Positions 8,491 to 18,100 of a stretch of DNA of 64,000 nucleotides are shown piece by piece; position 1 is the stretch's first letter; each line of letters begins with the position of its first letter. Position numbers and translations under genes: made by a program. The stretch is taken from assembly GCA_963676095.1 (NCBI GenBank), contig OY781040.1, positions 1,302,001-1,366,000 of the forward strand, given 5' to 3'. The DNA comes from G963676095 sp963676095. Its GTDB lineage: Bacteria > Bacteroidota > Bacteroidia > Bacteroidales > Prolixibacteraceae. Below the pieces are notes generated by a model. The model made no database searches and was not told the origin of the DNA. It saw only the letters and a program-made list of their open reading frames with translations.

Positions 8491-9966
8491 ATGCAGAAAA
8501 AAATAGATTGCTTTATTTCTTACAGCAGCAAAAAAGAAACGCAGAAAACAGTCAATCTCCTTTATCAGTCGCCACTGATAAACAGGGTCTATGTAATTTG
8601 TCCTGATGAAACTATATTTGATCAGGCCGGTATTGTGGTTATCGGGAAACCGCTATCAACAGCGTGTATCCTCGCAATCGCTTCGAAAACAGAGGCCGAT
8701 TACGTCATGATAATTCTTCAAAATACAAGCCTTGTCCCTGGCCAGTTTGCACTGGAACGGATGGTCCAATTAACAGAGAACTGCGGGGCAAAAATGACTT
8801 TCAGCGATTATTATGAAATTAGAAACGGAGAACAGTTCAACCATCCTGTAACCGATTATCTGCAAGGCAGCCTTCGTGATGATTTTAACTTTGGACCGGT
8901 ACAACTATACAGACGGGATGTATTAAAGGCTTTTTCTTCAGAAATAAAAGAAAGATGGGATTATGCCGGTCTCTATGCGCTAAGACTATTGGCGTCAAGG
9001 ATGGGGGAAATTGTCCATATCCGGGAATTCCTGTTTACAATGAATGAACCTGATATCCGAAAATCCGGAGAAAAAATGTTCGACTATGTCAGCAGTAACT
9101 CTCGTGCGAAACAAATCGAGATGGAGGAAGCCTGCACTGTTCATCTTAAAAAAATAGGAGGTTTTATTACTCCTGAGTTTAAAGAGGCTGACCTGGGCGG
9201 AAATTTTCCGGTAGAAGCAACCGTGATTATCCCCGTACGGAACCGGTACAAAACAATAAAGGATGCGGTGGATTCTGTTCTAAACCAAGAGGCTGACTTT
9301 AACTTCAATTTGATTGTTGTTGATAACCATTCGACCGATGGGACAACAAGCCTGTTGCAGGAGTATACAGATCCCAGGTTGATTCACGTTCAACCGACCC
9401 GCACAGATCTCGGAATCGGAGGATGCTGGAACGAAGCCCTGTTTCATGAGAAATGTGGCCGTTTTGCCATCCAACTCGACAGCGATGACCTCTATGCCAG
9501 CGAAAAAACCCTCCAGAAAATTGTGGATAAATTTTATGAAGAAAAATGTGCCATGGTCATTGGGTCTTACCAGATGTGTAACTTTAAACTGGAGGAGATC
9601 CCTCCTGGCCTGATCGACCACAAAGAATGGACATCAGACAACGGGACCAACAATGCGCTACGGATCAACGGGCTAGGTGCCCCAAGAGCTTTCTTCACCC
9701 CCGTATTGCGGGAAATCCGCCTTCCCAATACCAGCTACGGGGAGGATTACGCTGTAGGATTAATGATATCCAGGACCTGGAAAATAGGTCGCATCTATGA
9801 AGCAATTTATCTTTGCCGCCGCTGGGAAGATAATTCTGACGCCTCGCTCGATGTAGCCAGACAAAACGCCCACGATGCCTATAAAGACAGTTTGCGTACA
9901 TTCGAACTGCTGGCAAGGATTAAGGCAAACAAAAAGAAAGTAAAAAACAAGAAGATATCTTCCTGA
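8491..9966 (+). CDS. Glycosyltransferase family 2 protein with an extra N-terminal domain
   Basis: The 491-residue protein contains a GT-A fold glycosyltransferase domain in its second half: VTVIIPVRN-like start (242-251, here ATVIIPVRN), VVDNHSTDGT (276-285) and the metal/nucleotide-binding DSDD (330-333). The first 230 residues look like a second, degenerate GT-A half (FSDYYEI and GPVQLYRRDVL but no clear DxD). No signal peptide or membrane helix is visible, so it is probably cytosolic. It lies in the GHL10 - GT2 - DUF4922 - SpoIID - AmpG cluster; the acceptor sugar is unknown. Confidence 0.85.
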   Translation: MQKKIDCFISYSSKKETQKTVNLLYQSPLINRVYVICPDETIFDQAGIVVIGKPLSTACILAIASKTEADYVMIILQNTSLVPGQFALERMVQLTENCGAKMTFSDYYEIRNGEQFNHPVTDYLQGSLRDDFNFGPVQLYRRDVLKAFSSEIKERWDYAGLYALRLLASRMGEIVHIREFLFTMNEPDIRKSGEKMFDYVSSNSRAKQIEMEEACTVHLKKIGGFITPEFKEADLGGNFPVEATVIIPVRNRYKTIKDAVDSVLNQEADFNFNLIVVDNHSTDGTTSLLQEYTDPRLIHVQPTRTDLGIGGCWNEALFHEKCGRFAIQLDSDDLYASEKTLQKIVDKFYEEKCAMVIGSYQMCNFKLEEIPPGLIDHKEWTSDNGTNNALRINGLGAPRAFFTPVLREIRLPNTSYGEDYAVGLMISRTWKIGRIYEAIYLCRRWEDNSDASLDVARQNAHDAYKDSLRTFELLARIKANKKKVKNKKISS

Positions 9967-9989
9967 AATACAGACCATAATACTAAAAC

Positions 9990-10961
9990 GTGGACAAATA
10001 CAGTTATAAAGAGGAAAGTACACTTGCGGCACAGGTTGGCAAAATGATTAAACAACAAAAGGAAAGCTGGCCCGTAGCCCGTCAAAATTACGAAGGACTG
10101 AGAAAGGTTGAAGAGAAATATTTTCTATTCAATGATTTCAGAATTATCGTTCAGTTTAACCCGGAAAGGATACGATCTTCAGCCGCAAAAACCGATGCCA
10201 GCTCGATCAGGAAGAGAGTTTGTTTCCTGTGCCAGGAAAACAGGGTTGAAGAACAATGGGGCATTGATTTTATTGGAAAGTATACAATCCTGATCAATCC
10301 TTTTCCAATATTTCCAGAACACCTCACTATCCCGCTGAACCAACACCTCCCCCAGAAGATCGAACCTTTTTTTTCGGATATGCTCAGGCTAAGTAAGCAA
10401 CTACCGGAATTTATCATCTTTTACAACGGGCCTGAGAGCGGTGCCTCCGCCCCCGATCATTTTCATTTTCAAGCAGGAACAAAAGGAATAATGCCAGTAG
10501 ACCATGAAATTAAGGATGTTATCCTGAAACATGGAGAAAAACTATTCGATAACGGGAAGATTTCTATTAATGCTTCAGACGGCAATTACCTCCGCCAATT
10601 AATAGTAATGGTCTCTTCCTTTGAGAAGGAGCTGGAATTACAATTCCAAAAGGTCCTCGGCATTCTGAAAGAACGCGGACAGGAAGGAGAGCCGATGATG
10701 AACATTCTGGCCACATGGGGAAACGGGCAATGGCAGGTTATTATTTTTCCACGCGACAGGCAACGTCCGGATCAATTCTTTGCTTCGGGAGAAAAGCAGA
10801 TTATTATGAGCCCGGCATCTGTCGAACTTGGCGGGCTGGCTATTCTCCCCCGCAAGGAAGATTTTGATAAAATTAACCAGTACGACCTGTTAAGCATTTA
10901 CAGGCAAGTCTCTATTAATAAAGAAGATTTTGAAATTATCAAAGCAAAAATCAAGGAATAA
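9990..10961 (+). CDS. DUF4922 protein, GalT/HIT-superfamily nucleotidyl phosphorylase or transferase-like
   Basis: Starts with GTG; no better ATG is available before conserved sequence. The 323-residue product shows the hallmarks of the GalT branch of the HIT superfamily: a Cys78-x2-Cys81 pair (VCFLC), HLTIP with His111 (a possible zinc-ligand set as in GalT) and NGPESGASAPDHFHFQ containing the His157-x-His159-x-Gln161 active-site triad. This resembles GalT, Ap4A phosphorylase and the plant GDP-L-galactose phosphorylase, which act through a nucleotidyl-histidine intermediate. The family is annotated only as DUF4922. Its place between a GT2 and a SpoIID gene, upstream of an AmpG-type permease, suggests a step on a nucleotide-activated amino sugar; that is inference. 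Confidence 0.75.
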   Translation: MDKYSYKEESTLAAQVGKMIKQQKESWPVARQNYEGLRKVEEKYFLFNDFRIIVQFNPERIRSSAAKTDASSIRKRVCFLCQENRVEEQWGIDFIGKYTILINPFPIFPEHLTIPLNQHLPQKIEPFFSDMLRLSKQLPEFIIFYNGPESGASAPDHFHFQAGTKGIMPVDHEIKDVILKHGEKLFDNGKISINASDGNYLRQLIVMVSSFEKELELQFQKVLGILKERGQEGEPMMNILATWGNGQWQVIIFPRDRQRPDQFFASGEKQIIMSPASVELGGLAILPRKEDFDKINQYDLLSIYRQVSINKEDFEIIKAKIKE

Positions 10962-11047
10962 AAATATCAGTCGGTTTAATCTTATCGCAAAAAGACAAGA
11001 ACGGACGAACAAGTTAAGTTCATCTACTAATCCTGAAAAATAGAACA

Positions 11048-12385
11048 ATGAGCAAACAACCCCAGTTACAGGTAGGAATAATGGCCGGTGAAGAGATTTC
11101 CTTCGTCCTTGAGGGAAATTTTTCATGCTCTGCCCCCTTCTCCGGAAAAGTATTAAAAGCCTCGGTCAGGGAAGAAAAAATTATACTGACTTCAGAAAGC
11201 GGCGAAGCCGCCACAAACAACAGCTTTCTCTTTGAACCTTCTTCCGGACAGGATTCTTTTTTATTAAAGGGGGTAACTATCGGCATCGACTTTCATTGGG
11301 AACAAAAAGAAGACCAACGGTTCCGGGGTTCGCTCAGGCTGATCATTGAAAACGGCAAGGTCAGGGCTGTCAATATCGTTCCCTTGGAAGAATACCTGAG
11401 CTCCGTTATTTCATCGGAAATGAGTGCAACCAGTTCTCCCGAGTTATTAAAGGCTCACGCTGTAATCTCCAGGAGCTGGGTCCTCGCACAAATTGAAAAA
11501 AGTAAAAAGCTAAAAGAAAAAGCCACTGTTTACCGGACTCAACAATACTCTGAAAATGAAATAATTCGCTGGTACGACCGGGAAGACCATTCGTTGTTCG
11601 ATGTCTGCGCCGACGATCATTGTCAGCGTTACCAAGGCATTACCAAAATCATCAGTGAAAAAGCAACCCGGGCAATTGAGGCAACATTTGGCGAAGTTTT
11701 GATGTCGGAAAATGAAATCTGCGACGCACGTTTTTCGAAATGTTGTGGAGGACTATCCGAAAACTTCGAAAATGTGTGGGAACCTGTTCTTCACAGTTAT
11801 CTGGTTATGGTCCAGGATAAGGAAAAAAGCGAAGGGCCTGTTCCCGACCTGACCAACGAGATTGAAGCAGACAGGTGGATCCGAACAAATCCGCAGGCGT
11901 TCTGTAACACGACCGACAGGCAAATACTAACCCAGGTGTTACCTGATTTTGACCAGTCTACTTCCGATTTTTTCCGCTGGAAGGTTATTTATACGCAGAA
12001 GGAAATATCATCACTGATCCGGGAGAAAACCGGGATTGACTTTGGACAGATCATACGGCTTGATCCTGTCGAGCGGGGAGTCTCCGCCCGTTTGATCAAA
12101 TTAAAAATCACAGGGACAGAAAAGACACTCACAATTGGCAAAGAACTCGAGATACGGAAAACATTATCCAAATCGCACCTGTACAGCTCTGCTTTTGTAA
12201 CGGATTACCTTGAAGAAAAAAATGGCATCCCTCAAAAGTTCATCCTTACAGGGGCAGGATGGGGCCATGGGGTTGGTTTATGCCAGATAGGGGCAGCCGT
12301 TATGGGAGAAAAAGGATATTCCTACAAGGAAATATTATCGCACTATTTTAAAGAGACAGAAATTCGCAAAATGTATGTAAAATGA
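11048..12385 (+). CDS. SpoIID/LytB-domain protein, no visible export signal
   Basis: A 445-residue SpoIID-domain protein. SpoIID of Bacillus is a lytic transglycosylase that cuts glycan strands lacking stem peptides. Seen here: EYLSSVISSEMSATSSPELLKAHAV with Glu124 in the position of the catalytic Glu, and the C-terminal signature GAGWGHGVGLCQIGA followed by GYSYKEILSHYF. Four cysteines (CADDHC, KCCGG) sit in the middle. Unlike SpoIID itself there is no N-terminal signal or membrane helix (it begins MSKQPQLQVGIMAGEEIS), so it may act in the cytosol. Gap to the next gene is about 60 bp, same strand. Confidence 0.85.
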   Translation: MSKQPQLQVGIMAGEEISFVLEGNFSCSAPFSGKVLKASVREEKIILTSESGEAATNNSFLFEPSSGQDSFLLKGVTIGIDFHWEQKEDQRFRGSLRLIIENGKVRAVNIVPLEEYLSSVISSEMSATSSPELLKAHAVISRSWVLAQIEKSKKLKEKATVYRTQQYSENEIIRWYDREDHSLFDVCADDHCQRYQGITKIISEKATRAIEATFGEVLMSENEICDARFSKCCGGLSENFENVWEPVLHSYLVMVQDKEKSEGPVPDLTNEIEADRWIRTNPQAFCNTTDRQILTQVLPDFDQSTSDFFRWKVIYTQKEISSLIREKTGIDFGQIIRLDPVERGVSARLIKLKITGTEKTLTIGKELEIRKTLSKSHLYSSAFVTDYLEEKNGIPQKFILTGAGWGHGVGLCQIGAAVMGEKGYSYKEILSHYFKETEIRKMYVK

Positions 12386-12447
12386 TTCTAAGAAACGGCT
12401 TATGCAAAAAAATGATCTCCCGAGATGACTAAAAAACTGACTATTTG

Positions 12448-13728
12448 ATGAAAAAAAATATGACAAGAAACGCCTGGACATGGATTCCTTCCCTCTATTT
12501 TGCAGAAGGGCTCCCTTATGTTTTTGTGATGACTGTTTCGGTGATTATGTACAAAAAGCTGAACATCTCTAATACAGATATCGCCCTTTACACCAGCTGG
12601 CTTTATTTGCCATGGGTCATAAAACCGATCTGGAGCCCTATCGTTGATAATATCAGAACCAAACGTTTCTGGATTATCCTCATGCAATTAATCGTAGGTA
12701 CCGCTCTTGCAGGAGTTGCATTGACCCTTCCATTAAACAATTTTTTCAGGTATAGCTTGGCGTTTCTCTGGTTAATGGCCTTTAGCTCGGCGACACATGA
12801 TATCGCTGCAGACGGATTTTACATGCTGGGATTATCCCGTCATGACCAGGCTTTTTTTGTCGGGATCAGGAATACTTTTTACAGGTTTGCCATGCTTTTC
12901 GGGCAAGGTCCATTGGTTATACTGGCCGGGCACCTGGAGCAAATCGCCAATAAAACATCTTGGGCCTGGAGCATTACATTTTTTATCATGGCCGTACTTT
13001 TTACCACTTTTTTTATCTGGCACTTATTCATACTGCCTTACCCTGGTAGTGATGAGAACAGACAACACAAAAGCCTGGGAGAAGTTATGAACGATTTCTG
13101 GGAAACCTTCGCCTCTTTCTTCAGGAAAAAAGGGATTGCTGTTGCCCTGATATTCCTTCTTGTTTTTCGTCTGGGAGAGGCACAATTGGCCAAGTTATCT
13201 TCTCCCTTTTTGCTCGACAGTATCGATAGAGGAGGACTTGGACTTGGCACCAGCGATATCGGTTTTATCTATGGTACTGCGGGGATTATAGCCCTAACCC
13301 TTGGAGGAATATTGGGAGGCATTGCTGTTGCCCGTCACGGAATGAAAAAATGGCTCTGGCCGATGGTCCTGGCCATGAACCTCCCGAACCTTGTTTATGT
13401 TTTTCTGGCTTTTGCGCAGCCTCATAACCTCGCTATTATAATGAGCTGCGTGGTTATTGAGCAATTCGGCTATGGCTTTGGATTTACAGCTTACATGTTG
13501 TTCATGATTTATCTTTCAGAAGGAAAGCATAAAACAGCCCATTATGCCTTATGTACCGGTTTTATGGCGCTGGGAATGATGATACCCGGAATGATCAGCG
13601 GGTGGATGCAGGAAATGCTCGGGTACCGGCACTTCTTTATCTGGGTAATGCTCTGTACAATTCCAGGGTTTATGATTATCAATTTTCTGAAGATTGATCC
13701 AAAATTCGGGACTAAAGAAAAAGAATAG
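12448..13728 (+). CDS. AmpG-like MFS permease, probable muropeptide or amino-sugar importer
   Basis: A 426-residue major-facilitator protein with 12 predicted membrane segments. The N-terminus (WIPSLYFAEGLPYVFVMTVSVIMYK) and SWLYLPWVIKPIWSPIVD are the characteristic AmpG signature; AmpG imports GlcNAc-anhydroMurNAc muropeptides for peptidoglycan recycling. ATG at 12448 is chosen over a TTG codon just upstream. It ends the cluster that starts with the GHL10 hydrolase. In Tannerella forsythia an AmpG homologue is also found with cell-wall sugar catabolic genes, which supports a salvage role. No NamZ, MurQ or MurK homologue is visible in this window. Confidence 0.85.
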   Translation: MKKNMTRNAWTWIPSLYFAEGLPYVFVMTVSVIMYKKLNISNTDIALYTSWLYLPWVIKPIWSPIVDNIRTKRFWIILMQLIVGTALAGVALTLPLNNFFRYSLAFLWLMAFSSATHDIAADGFYMLGLSRHDQAFFVGIRNTFYRFAMLFGQGPLVILAGHLEQIANKTSWAWSITFFIMAVLFTTFFIWHLFILPYPGSDENRQHKSLGEVMNDFWETFASFFRKKGIAVALIFLLVFRLGEAQLAKLSSPFLLDSIDRGGLGLGTSDIGFIYGTAGIIALTLGGILGGIAVARHGMKKWLWPMVLAMNLPNLVYVFLAFAQPHNLAIIMSCVVIEQFGYGFGFTAYMLFMIYLSEGKHKTAHYALCTGFMALGMMIPGMISGWMQEMLGYRHFFIWVMLCTIPGFMIINFLKIDPKFGTKEKE

Positions 13729-14224
13729 CATAATCAGAGAATGGCCCGATGATAGCTTGAATTGCTTGATTCCGGATATTGAGATGCTGGAACCAGGAAT
13801 AGTTAAAGAGGCCAACTGTTATATGTTTGAAGAAAAGAATGTTTAACGCTTCGCTGTTGAAAGAACGGGAATCGACCAACAACAGAAATAACTCTCGAAC
13901 TAAGAAGTATCAAACATTCAAACGGCTTAGACTCAAACGACAGTACCAACGGAGACCATGAATGGCTCGATGGTTCAATTTTCTGATGCTTAACAGTCAG
14001 GCTAGAAAATTAGGAAATCAGGAAGCTGGTTCCGGAAAAGGACAAATAGATTACCAAGGACAACCGGAGAAAGTGCAGCAGCCTGGATAAAAAGGAATTG
14101 AAATAAACAGATTCACTGCGAATAACGCAGATAAACACTTATTCAAAATAGAAAAGAACGAACAATGGGAACTGTGTTTTAACACTAGAAACAATAATAG
14201 CGATCCTTGTATTTCATCGTTAAC
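13729..14224. other. Intergenic region, no gene recognised
   Basis: About 500 bp between the AmpG-like gene and the terminator of the convergent TIM-barrel gene. All six frames are interrupted, no tRNA or hairpin stands out, and nothing resembles a known gene fragment. Confidence 0.4.
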
Positions 14225-14275
14225 CCCAAAAGAAGCGGAACCATAAAATAAATATCCGGTTCCGAGTCTTTTGGG
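14225..14275 (-). terminator. Long stem-loop terminator of the TIM-barrel lipoprotein gene
   Basis: Two nested stems: CCCAAAAGA (14225-14233) with TCTTTTGGG (14267-14275), and CGGAACC (14236-14242) with GGTTCCG (14258-14264). It lies 20 bp after the stop codon of the minus-strand gene. Confidence 0.6.
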
Positions 14276-14295
14276 TCAGGTTTTATGCCCCCATC

Positions 14296-15180
14296 CTACT
14301 TCGTATATTCTGCATTATTCAGAAAATCGAAACTTTTCTGTACGCTAACCAGCGGATCAAAGTTATATCGTTCAACTTCAACGACGTAATTCTTCATACC
14401 AGCCTTTTCTGCCATTTCGAAGTCGGGATTGAAGTTCATGATTGCATCGCTGCCCCCCAGCTCTGTTTCATCCTTTACATGATACAGTTCAAAGCGTCCG
14501 GGATATTTATTAAAATAATCGACAGCATTTTTACCGCCTTTCTGTATCCAGTAAAGGTCAAGTTCGAACATCACTTTGCCCGGATCTGTATTTTCAACCA
14601 GAAAATCATAAACGGTATGGCCATCCAGTTGCGTTTCAAATTCACCGTTATGATTGTGATATCCGAAACGAATACCGGCCTGGTTGCATTTTTCGCCAAT
14701 AGCATTAAAATAATCACAATACATTTTTAGAGTGTCGAGATTTCTGTATGCTTCACCTCCCATTGAAGGTTTCACGATCCACTCGGCGCCTGCAGCCCTA
14801 TGATCGGCGATACACTTATCCCACCACTGCATGATCTGATCCCATTCTTCCTGTTTGGGAAGGTTAGGACCCGTATGGGACCCTTTCATCTTCATGCCAT
14901 TCTGTTCGAGCAATGCTTTGAATTCAGCCGGATCCATACCATAAAATTTGCCATTGTCATAACCGGCAGCCTCAACATAGGTGTATCCTATCTCTCCAAG
15001 TTTTTTGATCGTCCCCGCGGGATCGGTTTTCATGGCGTCCCGAACTGACCATAACTGGATGCCAATGTCCTTCTTTTCTTTTTTGGGAGCTGTTCCTGTA
15101 CATGAAGGGAAAATGAAAGAAACGGATAAAACAGCAACAAATAAACACAGAGCTGTCAAAGAAATGTTATTTTTTCTCAT
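14296..15180 (-). CDS. Xylose isomerase-like TIM-barrel protein (sugar phosphate isomerase/epimerase family), lipoprotein
   Basis: A 294-residue protein with a lipoprotein-type signal (hydrophobic residues 8-25, then FIFPSC with the lipid-attachment Cys near 26), so it is exported and membrane anchored. The mature part is an AP-endonuclease-2/xylose-isomerase TIM barrel: IGIQLWSVRDAM, LGEIGYTYVEAAGY, FGYHNHNGEFE and FELDLYWIQKGG. Such exported isomerase-like proteins are common in Bacteroidota, often near oxidoreductases acting on keto-sugars. The substrate is unknown. A -7 box TACCTTTG lies at 15241-15234 on this strand. Confidence 0.85.
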   Translation of the reverse strand: MRKNNISLTALCLFVAVLSVSFIFPSCTGTAPKKEKKDIGIQLWSVRDAMKTDPAGTIKKLGEIGYTYVEAAGYDNGKFYGMDPAEFKALLEQNGMKMKGSHTGPNLPKQEEWDQIMQWWDKCIADHRAAGAEWIVKPSMGGEAYRNLDTLKMYCDYFNAIGEKCNQAGIRFGYHNHNGEFETQLDGHTVYDFLVENTDPGKVMFELDLYWIQKGGKNAVDYFNKYPGRFELYHVKDETELGGSDAIMNFNPDFEMAEKAGMKNYVVEVERYNFDPLVSVQKSFDFLNNAEYTK

Positions 15181-15521
15181 TTTTACGGTTTTAAATAGAT
15201 TTATAGTTGATAATATTAGTTTAAGTCAGAAGCCAAAGGTAAGCAATTTTCTAAAATCAGGGAACATGCAATATCATTTACATTTATTAACAAGTTTTTA
15301 TTACCCTTCGTTAAACTACTCTTTTTTTTTTGTGTCTTAGATCATAAAGAAAAAATAAGCCACGAAGACAGCATTCCATGTAAAAAAGTGGGAAGGAGTA
15401 TGTGACGTTGTAACAGATGACTATGGAAAATTACAAACATTGTAAAAAACAAACAGGAAAAAGAGCAAAAACAAACAGCTGGAAACAGCTGGGGAAAAGC
15501 TTTGGGAAAAAACACAACCTT
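15181..15521. other. Divergent intergenic/leader region
   Basis: Holds the -7-like box TACCTTTG (minus strand, 15241-15234) for the TIM-barrel gene. On the plus strand an in-frame ATG at 15417 would extend the TonB-type receptor by 35 basic, Lys/Asn/Gln-rich residues before its signal peptide; I treat that stretch as leader. No other element is evident. Confidence 0.4.
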
Positions 15522-18014
15522 ATGAAACCAACACAGAATCTATTATTCATGCTAATGCTATTTTCTTGTTTTTCAGGAATAGCACAACCCAAGAATCCGG
15601 AAAGAACATCCTTAAAGGTCCCTTCGGAAAAGGCCATTATCAAGGGAAAAATTATTGATAAAAGTTCGGACCAGGCAATGGAATATGCCAATATATCGGT
15701 GTACAGTGCAAAAGACTCAAGCCTTGTTACTGGAGGGATAACGAATGTCAATGGTGAATTCAGGATTGGAAATATAAATACCGGTTTCTTCTATGTAGAA
15801 GCCAATTTTATAGGGTTCCAAAAAACCAGAATTAATAATATCAAAATTACACCGGAAAACAAGCAAATTGATCTGGGGACAATCCCGTTGGAACCTTCAT
15901 CCCAAGAAATTGCAGATGTAAAAGTTGTCGGGGAGAAACCGAGGGTAGAATACCAGGTCGACAAGAAGGTGATCAATGTAGGTAAGGATATCAATTCAAC
16001 CGGTGGGACAGCAGTCGATGCCCTTGAAAATACGCCTTCTGTACAGGTCGACATAGAAGGGAATGTTACGCTTAGGGGATCTTCCAACTTCACGGTTTTT
16101 ATCGATGGCCGGCCAAGCGTACTTACCGGGAGTGATGCCCTTCAACAAATACCGTCTTCAGCCATTGAAAATATTGAAATAATCACCAATCCTTCAGCTA
16201 AATACGACCCAGATGGCGTTGCCGGAATAATAAATGTGGTCATGAAGAAAAATATCAAATCGGGATTCAATGGAATCGTAAATGCGATGATTGGTACAAA
16301 GGATAAGCAGCAACTCGATATGACCATAAACCAGAAAACGGCCAAACGAAATATCACTTTAGGAGCAGATATAAATAACCGGTCATTTTCTGGTTCAAAT
16401 TCATCCACCAGGGAAACATATTCTGATACTGATACAACCTACCTTGTAAAAAACGGGACCAGAAATTTTTCAAGAAGCGGGTATGAACTTAAAGCAGGAA
16501 CAGATCTTTACCTGTCTGATCTAAGTACGCTGAGCTTTTCTGCCAACTACGGTTATTACAAATTCGATGGCGGGGGACAATCCAATATCCACCAGTATAC
16601 GAGTCCGGCGACTGTAGATACTTTTTCTGTAGAACAGGACCCCTCGACAAGGGATGGTCATTATGTGAACGGGAATATTAACTTTCAACAGAAATTTAAC
16701 AAGGAAGGGACTCATAAACTGGAAGCACTGGGTTACTATTCCCACAGGAATGGAAATGATCGGGATACGGAAAACGAATTTCTCGCTGACGAAAACTACG
16801 AGCTAACGACCCCGGCGAAATATACCTTGCATATCAGGACAAATGACAACAGTAAGGAAGACGAGTACCGGTTCCAGGTAGATTATACAAAACCACTCGG
16901 TACAAACGGGAAACTTGAAACAGGACTTCAAAGCCGCATAAACCGCTCAAATGAAGACTATCTTTTCGAAGCTTACGACGATGCGACCTTCTCTTGGGTC
17001 AAGGATAACACTTTCAGCAGTATAATGGATTTCAAAAGGGATATTCATGCAGCTTATGTCACCGTATCCAGCAAACTGGGCCCGCTGGAATATATGCTGG
17101 GGGCCAGAGGTGAATATACCAACAGGAAAACAGAACTGGCCCAGCTCGATGAACCGTATAAACTAACCCGCTTCGATTTCTTCCCTTCTGTTCATTTGTC
17201 ATGGAACCTGCTTAGCAACGACCAGATCATGGCAAGCTACAGCCGAAGGATTGACCGTCCTAGCGGCAGGGACCTTGATCCTTTTGAAGAGTACCGGGAC
17301 CAGTACACGATCAGAACCGGAAATCCCGATCTTGAACCGGAGTACACAAACTCATACGAAGCAGGTTTTATAAAGCGGTTCGGAACATCATTCCTCTCAC
17401 TAGAGGCATTCTCCCGGAAAACCAACAACCTGATCACCCACCAGAGTACTTTGGGTGACGACGGCATCCTTTACGAAACAACAATCAATCTTAACCATGA
17501 TAATTCTTTGGGAGGAGAACTGATGGGCGATATCAGTTTCACGAAATGGCTCCAGACAAACAGCAGCATTTCCGTTTACAAATACCAGATAGAAAATGAA
17601 TCGGACGGAGAAGATGTTTTAAGAACCAGCACTAATGTCGACGGAAGAATAAGTGCTACCGTAAAATTTGCATCCGATAGCCGGATGCAAATCATGGGAA
17701 TGTTCCGTGGACCTTCGGTTACCAGCCAGGGGAACCGTAATGGGATGTTTTACACAAATGCATCCTTTCGACAGGACCTGTTCAAAAAGAAACTATCGGC
17801 AACACTGAGCATGCAGGATATCTTTGGAACAGGGAAGTATCAGGGAACATCCAGCGGGACTAATTTTAAAAACAGTTTTAAATTTAAAAGAGAACCCCGC
17901 ATCCTGATGTTCACGCTTAGCTACAAGATCAACAATTATAAAGTAGACAAACAATCGGATAATTCATCCGGAGGGACAAACGAGATTGATTATGGTGGAG
18001 GAGAAAGCTTTTAG
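15522..18014 (+). CDS. Outer-membrane beta-barrel receptor, TonB-dependent type, with carboxypeptidase-regulatory-like domain
   Basis: ATG at 15522 is preferred because it directly precedes a clean signal peptide (MKPTQNLLFMLMLFSCFSG, cleaved after IAQ); the frame is open to an ATG at 15417. The mature protein has a carboxypeptidase-regulatory-like domain (IIKGKIIDKSSDQAMEYANI), a plug domain (GTAVDALENTPSVQVD, LRGSSNFTVFIDGRP) and a barrel with the family motif YSRRIDRPSGRDLDPF and NPDLEPEYTNSYEAGF. This matches the outer-membrane beta-barrel family PF14905, a TonB-receptor relative whose ligands are mostly unknown. No SusD partner is adjacent. A terminator follows directly. Confidence 0.9.
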   Translation: MKPTQNLLFMLMLFSCFSGIAQPKNPERTSLKVPSEKAIIKGKIIDKSSDQAMEYANISVYSAKDSSLVTGGITNVNGEFRIGNINTGFFYVEANFIGFQKTRINNIKITPENKQIDLGTIPLEPSSQEIADVKVVGEKPRVEYQVDKKVINVGKDINSTGGTAVDALENTPSVQVDIEGNVTLRGSSNFTVFIDGRPSVLTGSDALQQIPSSAIENIEIITNPSAKYDPDGVAGIINVVMKKNIKSGFNGIVNAMIGTKDKQQLDMTINQKTAKRNITLGADINNRSFSGSNSSTRETYSDTDTTYLVKNGTRNFSRSGYELKAGTDLYLSDLSTLSFSANYGYYKFDGGGQSNIHQYTSPATVDTFSVEQDPSTRDGHYVNGNINFQQKFNKEGTHKLEALGYYSHRNGNDRDTENEFLADENYELTTPAKYTLHIRTNDNSKEDEYRFQVDYTKPLGTNGKLETGLQSRINRSNEDYLFEAYDDATFSWVKDNTFSSIMDFKRDIHAAYVTVSSKLGPLEYMLGARGEYTNRKTELAQLDEPYKLTRFDFFPSVHLSWNLLSNDQIMASYSRRIDRPSGRDLDPFEEYRDQYTIRTGNPDLEPEYTNSYEAGFIKRFGTSFLSLEAFSRKTNNLITHQSTLGDDGILYETTINLNHDNSLGGELMGDISFTKWLQTNSSISVYKYQIENESDGEDVLRTSTNVDGRISATVKFASDSRMQIMGMFRGPSVTSQGNRNGMFYTNASFRQDLFKKKLSATLSMQDIFGTGKYQGTSSGTNFKNSFKFKREPRILMFTLSYKINNYKVDKQSDNSSGGTNEIDYGGGESF

Positions 18015-18032
18015 AGTTAGTCCCCCGAAATT

Positions 18033-18061
18033 AAAAAAGGCCTAAAAAGGCCTTTTTTTTT
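18033..18061 (+). terminator. Rho-independent terminator after the outer-membrane receptor
   Basis: AAAAAAGGCC (18033-18042) pairs with GGCCTTTTTT (18049-18058) across a 6-nt loop and ends in a T run, 19 bp after the stop codon. Confidence 0.85.
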
Positions 18062-18100
18062 GCTATTAGCTGAAACCGGGATCTATATTTTATATTCAAA

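Noticed and set aside
12445..12450. TTG start for the AmpG-like gene
   Set aside because: An ATG follows immediately at 12448 and gives a normal N-terminus.
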